From Tanypteryx hageni (lineage: Eukaryota; Arthropoda; Insecta; Odonata; Petaluridae), in assembly GCA_028673005.1 (NCBI GenBank), contig CM054117.1, positions 186,001 through 250,000 of the forward strand: a stretch of DNA of 64,000 nucleotides, in the 5' to 3' direction. Positions 22,067 to 33,075 of the stretch are shown piece after piece. The position numbers were made by a program, and so were the translations under genes. The notes under the pieces are model-generated. The model was not told the DNA's origin. It made no database searches and saw only the letters and a list, made by a program, of their open reading frames with translations. Every line of letters begins with the position of its first letter. Position 1 is the stretch's first letter.

Positions 22067-22755
22067 AATTTTTGGCCAAGACCAACGTCAGAGAAAAGGA
22101 AAAACCCAAGGCCACGGCGTGTCTCCCATACATCGCGACCATCTCGGGGAGACTTTCAAGAATTTTAGCGAAACACGGAGTGACCACCATTCACAAGCCA
22201 CCGACGAAAATCAGGGGTTCATTGAGAACTGTAAAGGACGACATAGGCTTGAGGACTCCAAGCGTTTACTCCATTCCCTGCGAGTGTGAGAAACAATACA
22301 TTCGGGAGACGGGAAGAACAATCGAGACCCATATGAAAGAGCATGAGCGGTGCATCAGACTGCAGCAACCGGAAAAATCGGCGGTCGCGGAACACTGCCT
22401 ATTGGAGAATCATTGCGTTCGGCTATCAGACGCGAAAGTGATTGCGAAAACCAACAGGTATTGGGACCGGATCGTCAAAGAAGCCATCGCGATCCGGCTC
22501 AATCCTATGAATTTCAACAGAGACAAAGGGTTCACGCTCAATAAAGCATGGGACCCGACCATCAACCAGCTGGGCGAACAACACCACACCATTGGACCGA
22601 TCCATCGACCAATGAGAGAGAGAGCCAAAGGGTATATAAACTCTGGAGGATCCGGCCTCAGCACCTCAGGTTCTCCCTGAAGATGATAACCGAGTGCATT
22701 ATCGAAACGTCGGAATACGATAGTATTATGACCCGGCTGGAAGCAACTTCTTCGC
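22067..22755 (+). pseudogene. Penelope-like C-terminal GIY-YIG fragment with terminal motif
   Basis: A 5'-truncated Penelope-like copy with an open frame 22072-22680 covering the linker (HKPPTKIRG, as in the inverted neighbour) and the GIY-YIG endonuclease: PCECEKQYIRETGRTIETH, then KEHERCIRL, EHCLLENH and DRIVKEAIAIR. After the stop comes CTGAAGATGATAACCGAG...TTATCGAAACGTCGG, the conserved terminal stem-loop of these elements. The frame is intact, but the RT half is missing, so it cannot be autonomous. Confidence 0.85.
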
Positions 22756-22798
22756 ACTATAAATATATTGTTATACATAAATATATATGTTAGCTTAC

Positions 22799-23380
22799 CC
22801 AGTATGTCAAAGGTGATAGCATCACTGACACTGTTAGCCACATTGAAAAAAACTGTACCAATTGACAGAAGTGCCACAAAGACCCAAAATGCAGGAGTTG
22901 TGTATAAGTTTGATTCTATTAAATTTGATGCACTTTTTACATATACTTGAGAAGGGACAGTTTCACTCTCAATGTTAGAAGAAAAAGCCAAAGTTTCATT
23001 CTGAGTATTGGATGTATATAGCTCACTTGCAAAAGAAACAGTTTCTGAAAAGTTGGAATACATTGAGCTAAAAGGAATGAAAGGAGTTGGCACTGAGGTA
23101 GACTCATAATCGTAATGTGAACCATTGCTCTGTGGTAAAGAATTTGTTTCATGCATGTGTGGAATGAAATATAGAAGTCCATATGCAATATTCTGCCCAG
23201 CTAGGACAAGGAGAAAGATGAGTCGACGCTGGGCACTGAAATGATCAGCAAGTATTCCAAATAATGGTTTAGCAAGCAGAAAGAGTGGGGGTAACAGTGC
23301 AGTGACACTTCCCATTACAACTTCAGATACACCTAACTGCTTCCCCATTACTTGAAGAAATGGCAGCACTGCACCAGAGG
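22799..23380 (-). CDS. MFSD6: MFSD6-like transporter, upstream exon
   Basis: Exon of 582 bp with acceptor TTTTTAATTTAG (23381 upwards) and donor GG|GTAAGC at 22799/22798. It encodes SGAVLPFLQVMGKQLGVSEV, then a membrane segment and the MFS A-loop-like FGILADHF. A second helix is LIFLLVLAGQNIAYGLLYFI. A long Ser/Thr-rich extracellular-type loop follows with at least three N-glycosylation sequons (NGS, NFS, NET). The last helix is FWVFVALLSIGTVFFNVANS, ending VSDAITFDIL. The ORF continuation past 22798 is intron read-through. MFSD6 family members are multi-pass membrane proteins; the substrate here is not predictable. The N-terminal exon was not found upstream. Confidence 0.78.
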
Positions 23381-24030
23381 CTAAATTAAAAACAAATAAG
23401 GAAAGGCATGATTATTTAAGTTACTTAAAAAATATAAAATAATTAAATAAAAAACAATAATTTAAGAATAGCAATTAGTAGACTTTTGATTTAGTGATGT
23501 TAAATGTGAAGTTTCATCCTATTCCTTATTCAACGCCACTCCTTTCTGAGTTTATTCAAATAGCATCGTAGTAAAACATTTTAGTTGTGTATTTTATCCT
23601 CCATTTGTGAAATTGACCATTACATGAACTGGGAATTTATTTTGGGAATTTCCTTAACTGCTCCTTTCTGTTGTCCACTTCATGAAACTGCCTATGACAA
23701 TTCCCGAAGTTAATGTTTATCTGTATTTAGTACTATTTATTCTTTTTTTTGCAGTCCCTTCAAATACCCCATTTATGCAATCCATTGTCATCATTCATGC
23801 TTAGCAATGATGAATAGTAGTTCAACTTTCTGGTATTAGGAACATTTGTTCCTGGACATCATTTACACGGTAGAAATCAAATCAAATACGAACTAAACAC
23901 CTGCTTTAGTTCAAACCAGTGGTGTGTGGTCGGAGCATGCAAGTCATGCCCTGCATGACTAATCATAAAAATAAAATTGCATCGATAACACTGTACAATA
24001 AAATGGCTTTTTACCAACTTTTATATTAAC
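23381..24030. other. Upstream intron or flank of MFSD6-like gene, no feature
   Basis: No exon or repeat family recognised here. Confidence 0.4.
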
Positions 24031-24037
24031 TTCGCTT

Positions 24038-24038
<1 letters not shown>

Positions 24039-24111
<73 letters not shown>

Positions 24112-24145
24112 AACATATATACATACATACACACACACACACACA
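24039..24145. repeat. (TA)n and (AC)n compound microsatellite
   Basis: About 70 bp of TA, followed by a CATACATACACACACAC tract running up to the mariner terminus. Confidence 0.95.
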
Positions 24146-25230
24146 AGGGTGGTTCAAATGAAAAGAGCAAAAGTGAAAAGAAAATTTTTTTATTGAAACC
24201 TTTGACAAAATACTCATTAAATTCTCAATATAGTCCCCTCCTCTCGCAATGCACGTTTACCATTGAAACCAACACATGGATTCTGTCGGAGAAGAACTTT
24301 TTTGGTTGCTGGCTCAGCCAATCATGCACAGCATTTTTAAGATCGCAATCGAAACGAAAGTGTTTCCCTCGTAATGAGTGGGCCAAAAAGATGAAAATCA
24401 CTAGGAGTCAAGTCTATGGAAGAAGGAGGAAGGGGTATCGCTTCAAAATGCAGATCCTGAATGGTTTCATGAGTCACATGGGCACAATGAGGATGGGCAT
24501 TGTCTTGTTGAGAATAAACTCCTTTTCATATGAGTACCCGACGTTTGGACAGGATTGCAGGCTTCAGTCCATTCTTAAAAAGATTGCGGTAGGAATCACT
24601 ATTGACAATTGTGCCTTTTCCATACAACTCTGGAAAATTACTCCATTTTTGTCCCAAAATGCAGTTAACATCACTTTTCCTGTGGATGGTGTCGCTTTGA
24701 ATATTTTGGCTTCAGTAAGCTTGGATGCCGCCATTCTTTCCTTGCCCGCTTACTCTCAGGCTGAAAGTGATTGACCCATATCTCATCCCAGGACACTATG
24801 TGGTTCAATTAATCTTCCCCTTCAGCTTCATACCGAGAGAGTAGCACAGAGCAGGCATCAACACATTGTTGCTTCAGGTGTTCAGTGAGTTACTGGAACA
24901 CCCACCTCCAACAAACTTAATTGAATCCAAGCTGTTTGTGGACAATATTGTGAACATATGCAACACCAATGCACAATTTCTTGCTGATTTCATTCACTTT
25001 AATGCGAAGATTTTCACGAATTAGCCTATCATCGGCAGAAATGTTCTCCGGTGTGACTAAATGATCAGCCTGGCCTGGCCGAGCAGCATCTTCCACGTCT
25101 TGTACACCTTATTTAAACTTATCAATCTATTTATACACTCTACTCTGTGATAAACAGTTATCTCCATAAACATTACCCACCCTCCTGCATATTTCAAATG
25201 GTTTCAATCTTTCTGCATTCAAAAATCTCA
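24146..25230 (-). pseudogene. Mariner transposase pseudogene (SETMAR-like family)
   Basis: On the minus strand the mariner protein is traceable from the HTH region (QSRVYKWIDKF-like, then ADHLVTPENISADDRLIREN) through KVNEISKKLCIG, LLSRYEAEGED and SWDEIWVNHFQPESKRAS (normally TGDETWVHH, first catalytic Asp). It continues to the DFHLFGPL-type C-terminus and FFSDRIHVLVSM. Many stops and frameshifts interrupt it. The 3' terminus AGGGTGGTTCAAATGAAAAG (24146) is at the expected distance. The 5' end was lost into the (TA)n at 25237. The long plus-strand ORF 24037-24774 is an antisense artefact of this element. Confidence 0.78.
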
Positions 25231-25233
25231 ACT

Positions 25234-25236
<3 letters not shown>

Positions 25237-25306
<70 letters not shown>
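25237..25306. repeat. (TA)n microsatellite
   Basis: Separates the mariner remnant from a Penelope tail. Confidence 0.95.
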
Positions 25307-25308
<2 letters not shown>

Positions 25309-25527
25309 CAACTTACGGAAAAGGAAAGGTAAAATGAATATATGGATGTCAACAAGGTGTTGGGATGAGGAAACCCAGTGAGCACTCACCAATCAGACGA
25401 CTTCAGGTTGGCGAGGCCCCGGGGATGTCGAGGCGACACACGTAAAATAACACAAAAACACAGAAACATCACAAACGTAAAGCTTTCGGAACTACTCCTT
25501 CTTCAGCTACAGAGAGAGAACTCTCTC

Positions 25528-25533
<6 letters not shown>
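25307..25533 (-). mobile_element. Penelope-like terminal fragment between TA arrays
   Basis: Close relative of 4901-5120: it shares AACAAGGTGTTGGGATGAGG, the AATCAGACGACTTCAGGTTG block and AAGCTTTCGGAACTACTCC. The minus strand of the inner end reads CTGAAGA, GGA/TCC stem-loop, GAAA. TA arrays lie on both sides. Confidence 0.7.

Positions 25534-25598
<65 letters not shown>
25534..25598. repeat. (TA)n microsatellite
   Basis: Alternating TA following the Penelope tail. Confidence 0.95.
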
Positions 25599-25606
<8 letters not shown>

Positions 25607-26694
25607 ATGTATATGTATGCATATACTAGTAGTTGGTGCTTGCATACTGCAAGCATTTCATCTCCCCTTGAAAAAACATTCATTTTTCAGACAGACATTT
25701 AATCATTACAAATAGCCTTTTAATTCTAAAGATTTCACCTCTGCAGCAAATTTTGTTTTTCCCACATGTAAAAATAATAGTTTAAAACAATCCCCAAATG
25801 TTGCAATTTTAAAAATTTTACACTTTCTCCATTATGGGGTACTAATGCTACACATTTTAGCCAAATTTTAAAGTTGTAGCACTTCTAGAAGTCAAATAAT
25901 ATTTTCTAATTGTTTAAATTTAAATAGTTTTTAAAGGCCGCCAAAATTCATGTATGGTAAAATTGAAATGTTTATTTGTGCAAGTTCACTACTTTGTACA
26001 TAACTTGAAAACTTCAGCTACATAGCTCATCCCTTTATGTCTAAACAGTTCTCTATTTGTATAAAATTTAAGAATTTTTAACTGCCAAACAAATTAAAAT
26101 ATCAAAATTTGTATAATCCCTATTTCGTTTTTTATGAATTCTAATTATAAAAAAATTTCAACTCCGTAGCACATGCGGAAATACATAAACCATGAAAATT
26201 TGTTTAAACAATTGCGAAATTGCGCATTGTTGCACTTTTTCAAGATTTTCCTTATTTTTCTAGTCGGTTTTGCACAAAATCCTACCTACGAAAAAAATTT
26301 CTAATCTCCAGCACATCTAGAAGTGCCCAAACATTAGTATCCTCCTATATGTTATGATTATATCCCTCCCTAAGGACTGCATAACCTTACAGAGGTGGGA
26401 GGGTTTGTGTACTCTTATGAACCAAAGAGCTATGTCGGCGGGAGATAATTCTCCTGGTAGGACCATCCAAGCCGGAAAGGTCTGAGGGGAAGAGTCAGAC
26501 TAAGAAGCAGTCTTGGGGGTTTTACATCCCCCTGTGCAAGGGCAGCAGCTTGCACAGTACCTCTGTAGGTGGTGATCATGTGGATCTGAACAGCTACAGA
26601 TGGGTAATCACTCTGTGAAACTGCGATGAGGAAAGCAAGGGGAAACTACCTCATTATATTTCCCATGATAGGCTGAAAAGCTGCAAATACCTCT

Positions 26695-29643
26695 ATGGAT
26701 CTCTCTGGGGTAAAATATTCCGGAGGTAAAATAGTCCCCCAATCAGATCTCCGGGTGAGGACTAACCTAGGGGATGCACAGACGAAATGGAACATTAATA
26801 AGAAAGCAAGTAGTGAGAAATTAAGAATAGGCACATGGAATGTTAGGACTATGAATTCAGGGGGTAAACTAGAGAACTTAAAAAGGGAAATGAGAAGGAA
26901 TAATGTAGGTATAGTAGGTCTTAGTGAAGTTCGGTGGGAAGGAGAAGGCGAGATAAATTCAGACGAATTTAAGATTATTTACTCGGGAGGAGAGAAAAAG
27001 GAAAGGGGAGTGGGGATTATAATGAGAAAAGAGAGAGCTGAAAGAATTAGCAAGGTAGTGACAGTATATGATAGATTAATAGCCGTAAAACTTCAGATGG
27101 AGCCAGTGGAAATGCTTATAATTCAAGTGTATATGCCAACAACTAATGCTGGTGATGACGAAGTAGATGAAATGCATGAACAGATTATGGAGATATTGGA
27201 GGAGGAGGAAAAAGGAAGGATCACCATCATAGTAATGGGAGACTGGAATAGTGTAGTCAGGGAGGGACAGGAAGATAACATAGTGGGAAAATATGGACTA
27301 GGGAAGAGAAATGAAAGAGGGGAGAAACTTGTGGAATTCTGCTATAGAAATAGATTAATTGTAACTAATACATGGTTTAAGCATCACCAGCGGAGACTTT
27401 ACACATGGAGAAGCCCAGGAGACCAGAGACGATACCAGATAGATTACATACTAGTCAATGAAAGATTTAGAAATAGCATTAAAAATGTGAAAACACTACC
27501 AGGGGCAGATATCGATTCCGACCACAACCTTTTGGTGGCAAATACACAATGTAGACTGAAGAGCATTAAGAGAAACATAAGAGTTAACAAGAAATGGAAC
27601 TTAGAGTAACTCCTTAAAAACAAGGAGGCTATCATGACTGAGCTGGAGGAGAGGTTGGAGGAGAGAGCTGAAGAAAATAGGAAGAATGTAGATGAGGAGT
27701 GGAGATACATCCATAGCAACATTAAAGATGTAATGGAAAAGAAGGTAGGAAAGATAACGGGTCAAAGAAACAAAAAACCCTGGATCACAGCAGCCATGCT
27801 GCAAAAAATGGAAGAGCTGAGAAAGTGGAAGAACATAAACACTGAATAAGGCCAAAGAAAGTACAAGGAGTTAAATAATGCTTAAAGAAGGGAAACAGAT
27901 AAAGCCAGAAAACAGTGGATAAATGAGAAATGTGAGGAGATTGTCGAGTGTGAAAGAATTTGTAGAACAGACCTCATGTATAGCAAAGCAAGGCAAGAAA
28001 GATAGGACGTAAAGGAATCATGAACAAAAGTGGTAAAATAGTCTCAGAGCCAGACAATGTAAAGAATATCTGGAAAGAATACATTGAGGTGCTGTATGAC
28101 AAAGAAGGAAAGCCAAGAAATATTGAATTAAATGAAAAAGGGGATGTGGAAAAAGATCAGCTAGGACCAAGTATTCTTGAGTCTGAAGTTAAAAGAGCAA
28201 TTGATGACATGAAAAGAAGGAAGGCTGTTGGGAGTGATGATATACCCAGTGGACGTTCTTAAGGTTTTGGGGTCGAAAGCTGTTAAGCAACTAACAAAGT
28301 TTTTTAACCAAGTATATGATACTGGCATATGGCCTGAAGATTTTTTAGATGTTGTAATGGTACCACTGGAGAAAAAGAACAATGCAAAATGTTGTAAGGA
28401 TTACAGAACCATTAGTTTAATTTCTCATACAGCTAAAGTTCTAACCAGAATAATAACCAAAAGAATTGAAGGTAAAATAGAAAAGGAGCTGCAAGATAAT
28501 CAGTTTGGTTTCAGAAGAGGAAGAGGAACTAGAGATGCTATAGGATGTATGAGGATGATGATAGAAAGAGTGCTAGAAGTCAATAAAGGTATGTATTTTT
28601 GTTTTGTAGATTGGGAGAAAGCTTTTGACAGAGTGAAGTGGGATAAAATGCTGGGTATTTTAAACAAAATAGGAATAGATTGGAAAGATAAAAGACTGCT
28701 TAAAAACCTTTACTTTGATCAAAAGATTAGAGTCAGGGTTGAAGGAGAAGAAACAGAAAGTATTTCAATAGGGAGGGGAGTGAGGCAGGGTTGTCCTATT
28801 TCACCAGCGATATTTAATATTTATGCAGAAACAATAACAGAAGAAGCGTTGATGGAAGAGAAAGGATTTAAGATAGGAGGTGAAAGTATTACCACCTTTA
28901 AATACGCAGGTGATCAGGGCTTAATAGCAGAAGGCGAGAAAGAGCTTCAGAGGATGACAGACAGACTAGTGGAGGTTGGCCAACAATATAGAATGAAGAT
29001 CAATGAAGAAAAAACGAAAGCCATGGTGGTTTCAAAGGAACATATAGAATTAAATATAATGGTAAATGGCTAAAAATTGGAACAAGTAAGTAGTTTCAAA
29101 TATCTCGGCAGTATTTTAGCGCAGGATGCAAGTAGTACACAGGACATCAGAAGTAGGATTGCAATGGGAAAAGCAACATTTAACGAAAAGAAAGAGCTTC
29201 TCACAAGCTAGAAAATAAATTCAGAAAAAAGGAAGAAATTAGCAAAATGCTACATATGGAGCATAGGTCTTTATGGTGCAGAGACGTGGACGGTAAGGAG
29301 AAAGGAGGAAAAATATTTAGAAAGTTTTGAGATGTGGGTATGGAGGAGAATGATGAAAGTGAAATGGACAGAGAGGAAGAGAAATGAAGAAGAATTAGAA
29401 ATGGTGGGAGAAGAAAGGATGCTAATAAAAACAATCAGGAAAAGAAAAGCAAATTGGATAGGTCACATATTGAGAAGACAGTGTTTACAAAGGACGATCT
29501 TAGAAGGAAAAATTAGTGGAAGAAGAGGAAGAGGGAGAAAAAGAATAGGAATATTAGATAATATAAAGCAGGGATATAATACTTATAGAGATATAAAAGA
29601 GGCTTCTAGGGAGAGAGAGAAATGGAGGCAGCGATTCAGTTAA
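26695..29643 (+). pseudogene. LINE A endonuclease-reverse transcriptase, broken
   Basis: The APE endonuclease is open at 26695-27609 with RIGTWNVRTM, GLSEVRWEGEGE, VMGDWNSVV and GADIDSDHNLL (His/Asp catalytic block), and ends at a TAA in LE*LL. The linker is at 27634-27849 and 28020-28262. The RT at 28228-29073 has CKDYRTISLISHTAKV, FCFVDWEKAFDRV (motif A intact), GVRQGCPISPAIFNIY and FKYAGDQGLI, where the catalytic YADD has become YAGD. The C-terminal NWIGHILRRQCL block is at 29332-29643. At least four stops or frameshifts and the lost Asp make it inactive. Confidence 0.88.
26719..26755 (+). promoter_or_regulatory. Conserved 5'-leader inverted repeat (LINE A)
   Basis: TCCGGAG, 23 bases, CTCCGGG. 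The same arms and spacing occur at the equivalent place in LINEs B, C and D although the families have diverged. It could be an RNA hairpin in the leader or a coding constraint (SGGKIVPQSDLR). Confidence 0.5.
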
Positions 29644-29716
29644 AACCTGTCTTTGGACAGAAACATGATGATGATCATTATATATAGACGTTCCTTACAG
29701 AGGAGGATATAACATA

Positions 29717-30918
29717 CAAGTAGTTGGTGCTTGCATTCTGCAAGCATTTCATCTGTCCCTGATAAACATTAAAATTTCAGAGAGATATAGCATTATTAGA
29801 AATTTTTTTTTAATTCAAAATATTTCACCTCTGCACCATATTTCTATCGTTCCTTATTGAACAATTTTTGATTAAAACAATGCCTTAAATTTGAAATTTT
29901 AAGAATATTATACATTATTTAATGTAAGGTGCTAATTCCCCACCATTTTGTCAAATTTGAAGTTGTAGTACATCTAGAAGTGAAATAATATTTATTTAAT
30001 TGTTTAAATTTCAAAAGTTTAATGCGGCCGCAATAACACTTTGTTGGAGCTTTTCAAATGTTTGTTAGTTTAAATGCACTGAGCTTTACTTAACTTTAAA
30101 ATTTCAGCTTCCTAGCTTTCCCCAAAATACCTAAACATTTATCCATTAGTTTAAACTTCAAGAATTTTTAACAGCCAAAGAAATTAAAATAACAAAATTT
30201 TTATAATTTTTTAATTTCGTTTTTTCACAAAATCAACCGGTAAACAAATTTCAGCTTCGTAGCACTATTGATAATACACAAACCTGAAAAATGTTTAAAC
30301 GCGAATTTTTAACGGAAAACTTTTGAACTTTTTTAAAATTAGCTTTTTTTAAGTATAATTTTCTACAAAATGATTTCAAAAACTCGAACCTACAGCATAT
30401 AGTTTTCAAGATAAAAATTATTAAACTTTAATGTACGAATGGAGTTGAACCAACCCCTAAAAATTAACAATTTTAAAAATTTTGATTTTTATAGTTGGTT
30501 ATGAGAAAAGTTCTATAAAAATGCAAAATTTCAGCTTCCTAAACTAATTAGATTGGTCTACACACTGGATTACGTTTTCCCATGCTATCTTATGGGAGAT
30601 ATTCCGGGGTATCTGGAGTCGAACCCAGGACAGTGTGAGTAAAACTAACAAAAATTCTTAATAGATATTGCAGCCGTGTAGCATCACTGAATATTTCAAT
30701 TTTCTACCTTACCGGCAAGTGCCCATAATTAATTTACAAATATGGTGCAATGCTTTTCTTATGGGAAAAAACGCAACTTTTGGAATTTCTGGAATCGAAC
30801 TCATGTCACTTAGGTGAGAAGTGTCATTTTATCTGTAGGTTTCTCCACCATATCTACGAAAAAAATATTTTCAGCTCTCTAGTTCTTGTAGTTTGGGCTG
30901 GACATTAGTATCCTCCTG
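29717..30918 (-). repeat. Helitron-like unit, copy 5 (long form)
   Basis: Starts CAAGTAG (variant terminus) with the GCTTGCAT...GCAAGC hairpin. At about 1.2 kb it is longer than copies 1 and 7 because of extra internal sub-repeats, each with a TTTCAGCTTCCTAGC-type core. Confidence 0.65.
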
Positions 30919-30962
30919 TTATATCCTCCTCCTCCTCTGTAAGGAACGTGTATATATAATGA

Positions 30963-32336
30963 CTAGTAGTTAGTGCCTGCATAGTGCAAGCATTTCATCT
31001 CACCTTGAAAAAACATTCATTTTTCAGACAGACATTTCATGATTAAAAATATTCTTTAAATTCTAAAGATTTCACCTCCTCAGCGATTTTCGTTTTTCCC
31101 ACATGTAAAAATAATAGTTTAAAACAATCCCCAAATGTTGCAATTTTAAAAATTTTACTTTCTCCATTATGGGGTACTAATGCTACACATTTGAGCCAAA
31201 TTTTAAAGTTGTAGCACTTCTAGGAGTCAAATTATATTTTTCTAATTGTTTAAATTTGAATAATTTTTAACGGCCGCCGCAATTCATATATGGTAAAATT
31301 GAAATGTTTATTTGAGCAAATTTATTACTCTGTAAATAATTTGAAAATTTCAGCTTCCAAGCTAATACCGTAGTACCTAAACAGTTATCTATTTGTTTAA
31401 ATTTTAAGAATTTTTAACTGCCAAACAAATTAAAATACTAAAATTAGTATAATCCCTATTTCGTTTTTTTAAGAATTCTACATATAAAAAAAATTTCAAC
31501 TCCGTGGCACATTCGGAAATACATAAACCTTGAAAATTTGTTAAAACAATGGCAAATTTTTAGCGACCGCATTGTTGCACTTTTTCTAACTACACATTTC
31601 TGCCAAATTTTAAAGTTGTAGCACTTCTAGAAGTAAAATAATATTTTTTTAATTGTTTAAAATTTAAACATTTTTAACGGTTGCCACAATATATATATAT
31701 ATGGAGAGTTGAAATGTTTATTTGTGCAAATGCACTGTTCTGTAAAGAATTTGAAAATTGCAGCTTCCTAGCTCACCCCTTAGTACCTAAAAAATTATAA
31801 ACTTTAATGTTCTTTGGAGTTAAATAAACCTCAAAAATTTACAATTTTAAAATTTTGGATTTTTATAGTTGGTTATGAGAAAAGTTCTATCATCTTCCAA
31901 AATTTCAGCTTCCTAAACTTATTAGATTGGTCTACACACTGGATTGCATTTTCCCATGCTAACTTATGGAAGATATTCCGGGGTCTCTGGAGTCGAACCC
32001 AAGACACTGTAAGCAAAAGTGACAATAATTCTTAATAGATATTGCAGCCATCTAGCAACACTGAAAATTTCATCTTTCTAGCTTACCGGCAAGTGCCCAT
32101 AATTAACTTACAAATATGGCGCAATGCTTTTCTTATGGGAAAAAACGCAACTTTCGGAATTTCTGGAGTCAAAGTCATGTCACTTAGGTAAGAAGTCTCA
32201 TTTTATCTGAAGGTTTCTTTTTTATATCTACTAAAACTAAAACATTCAGCTCTCTAGCTCTTGTAGTTTGGGCTGGACATTAGTATCCTCCTGTTATATG
32301 TTATCATTATATATTGACGACTCTTACAGAGGAGGA
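30963..32336 (-). repeat. Helitron-like unit, copy 6 (long form)
   Basis: Starts CTAGTAG. About 1.37 kb. The first 600 bp match copies 1 and 7 and the last 550 bp match copy 5 (shared TTATTAGATTGGTCTACACA and TTCCGGGGT.TCTGGAGTCGA blocks). It is thus a mosaic or an expanded unit. Confidence 0.65.
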
Positions 32337-32345
32337 TATAACATA

Positions 32346-33075
32346 CTAGTAGAAGGTGCTTGCATCCTGCAAGCATTTCATCTCACCTTGAGAAAACATT
32401 AATTTTTCAGACGGATATTTCATCATTACAAATATTCTATTATTTCTAAAGATTTCACCTCCGTAGCGATTTTCGTTTTTCCCACGTAAAAATAACAGTT
32501 TAAAACAATCCCCAAATGTTATAATTTTAACAATTTTAAACTTTCTCCATTATGGGGTACTAATGCTAAACATATTAGCCAAATTTTAAAGTTGTAGCAC
32601 TTCTAGAAGTCAAATAATATTTTCTAATTGTTTAAATTTAAATAATTTTTAACGGCCGCCGAAATTCATGTTTGGTAAAATTGAAATGTTTTTTTGTGCT
32701 AGTTTACTACTTTGTACATAACTTGAAAATTTCATCTCCATAGCTCATCCCGTAATGTCTAAACAGTTATCTATTTGTTTAAACTTTAAGAATTTTTAAC
32801 TGCAAAACAAATTAAAATATCAAAATTTGTATGATCCTTATTTCGTTTTTTTATGAATTCTACTTACAAAAAAAATTTCAACTCCGTAGCACATGCGGAA
32901 ATACATAATCCATGAAAATTTGTTTAAACAATTGCGAATTTTTAGCGGCCGCATTGTAGCACTTTTTCAAGATTTTCGTTTTTTCTAGTCGTTTTTGCAC
33001 AAAATCCTATCTATGAAAAAAATTTCGAATCTCCAGCACATCTGGAAGTGCCAAAACATTAGTATCCTCCTATAC
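32346..33075 (-). repeat. Helitron-like unit, copy 7 (left arm of large palindrome)
   Basis: Complete short-form unit, CTAGTAG terminus at 32346. It is mirrored by copy 8 immediately to the right. Confidence 0.7.

Larger units (their letters stand above)
20240..22798 (-). other. MFSD6-like intron containing Penelope-like fragments
   Basis: Bounded by GTAAGC (donor, 22798 downwards on the minus strand) and TTTGGCAG (acceptor). About 1.65 kb of it is retroelement sequence (21113-22755). Confidence 0.75.
26364..29676 (+). mobile_element. LINE A: full-length RTE-like retrotransposon
   Basis: About 3.31 kb, inserted in Helitron-like copy 4 with a 7-bp duplication ATTATAT (26357-26363 and 29677-29683). 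It has a roughly 330-bp 5' leader, a single endonuclease-RT coding region, a very short 3' UTR and an ATGATGATGATC tail. Size, single ORF and microsatellite tail fit the RTE group, though the clade is inferred. The leader carries the conserved CCGGAG/CTCCGG inverted repeat at 26719-26755. Confidence 0.88.
25626..29707 (-). repeat. Helitron-like unit, copy 4, split by LINE A
   Basis: Repeat sequence 25626-26363, then LINE A, then the remaining 30 bp (29677-29707). The hairpin/CTAG terminus is at 25626. The ATTATAT at the break is duplicated around the LINE. Confidence 0.7.

Noticed and set aside
24037..24774. 245-aa plus-strand ORF with an IYIY start
   Set aside because: Antisense to a clear mariner pseudogene and begins in a microsatellite.
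26695..27609. Host gene of the CFDP2/craniofacial-development-protein type (as such fragments are often named)
   Set aside because: It is the endonuclease domain of LINE A, with target duplication and RT downstream.
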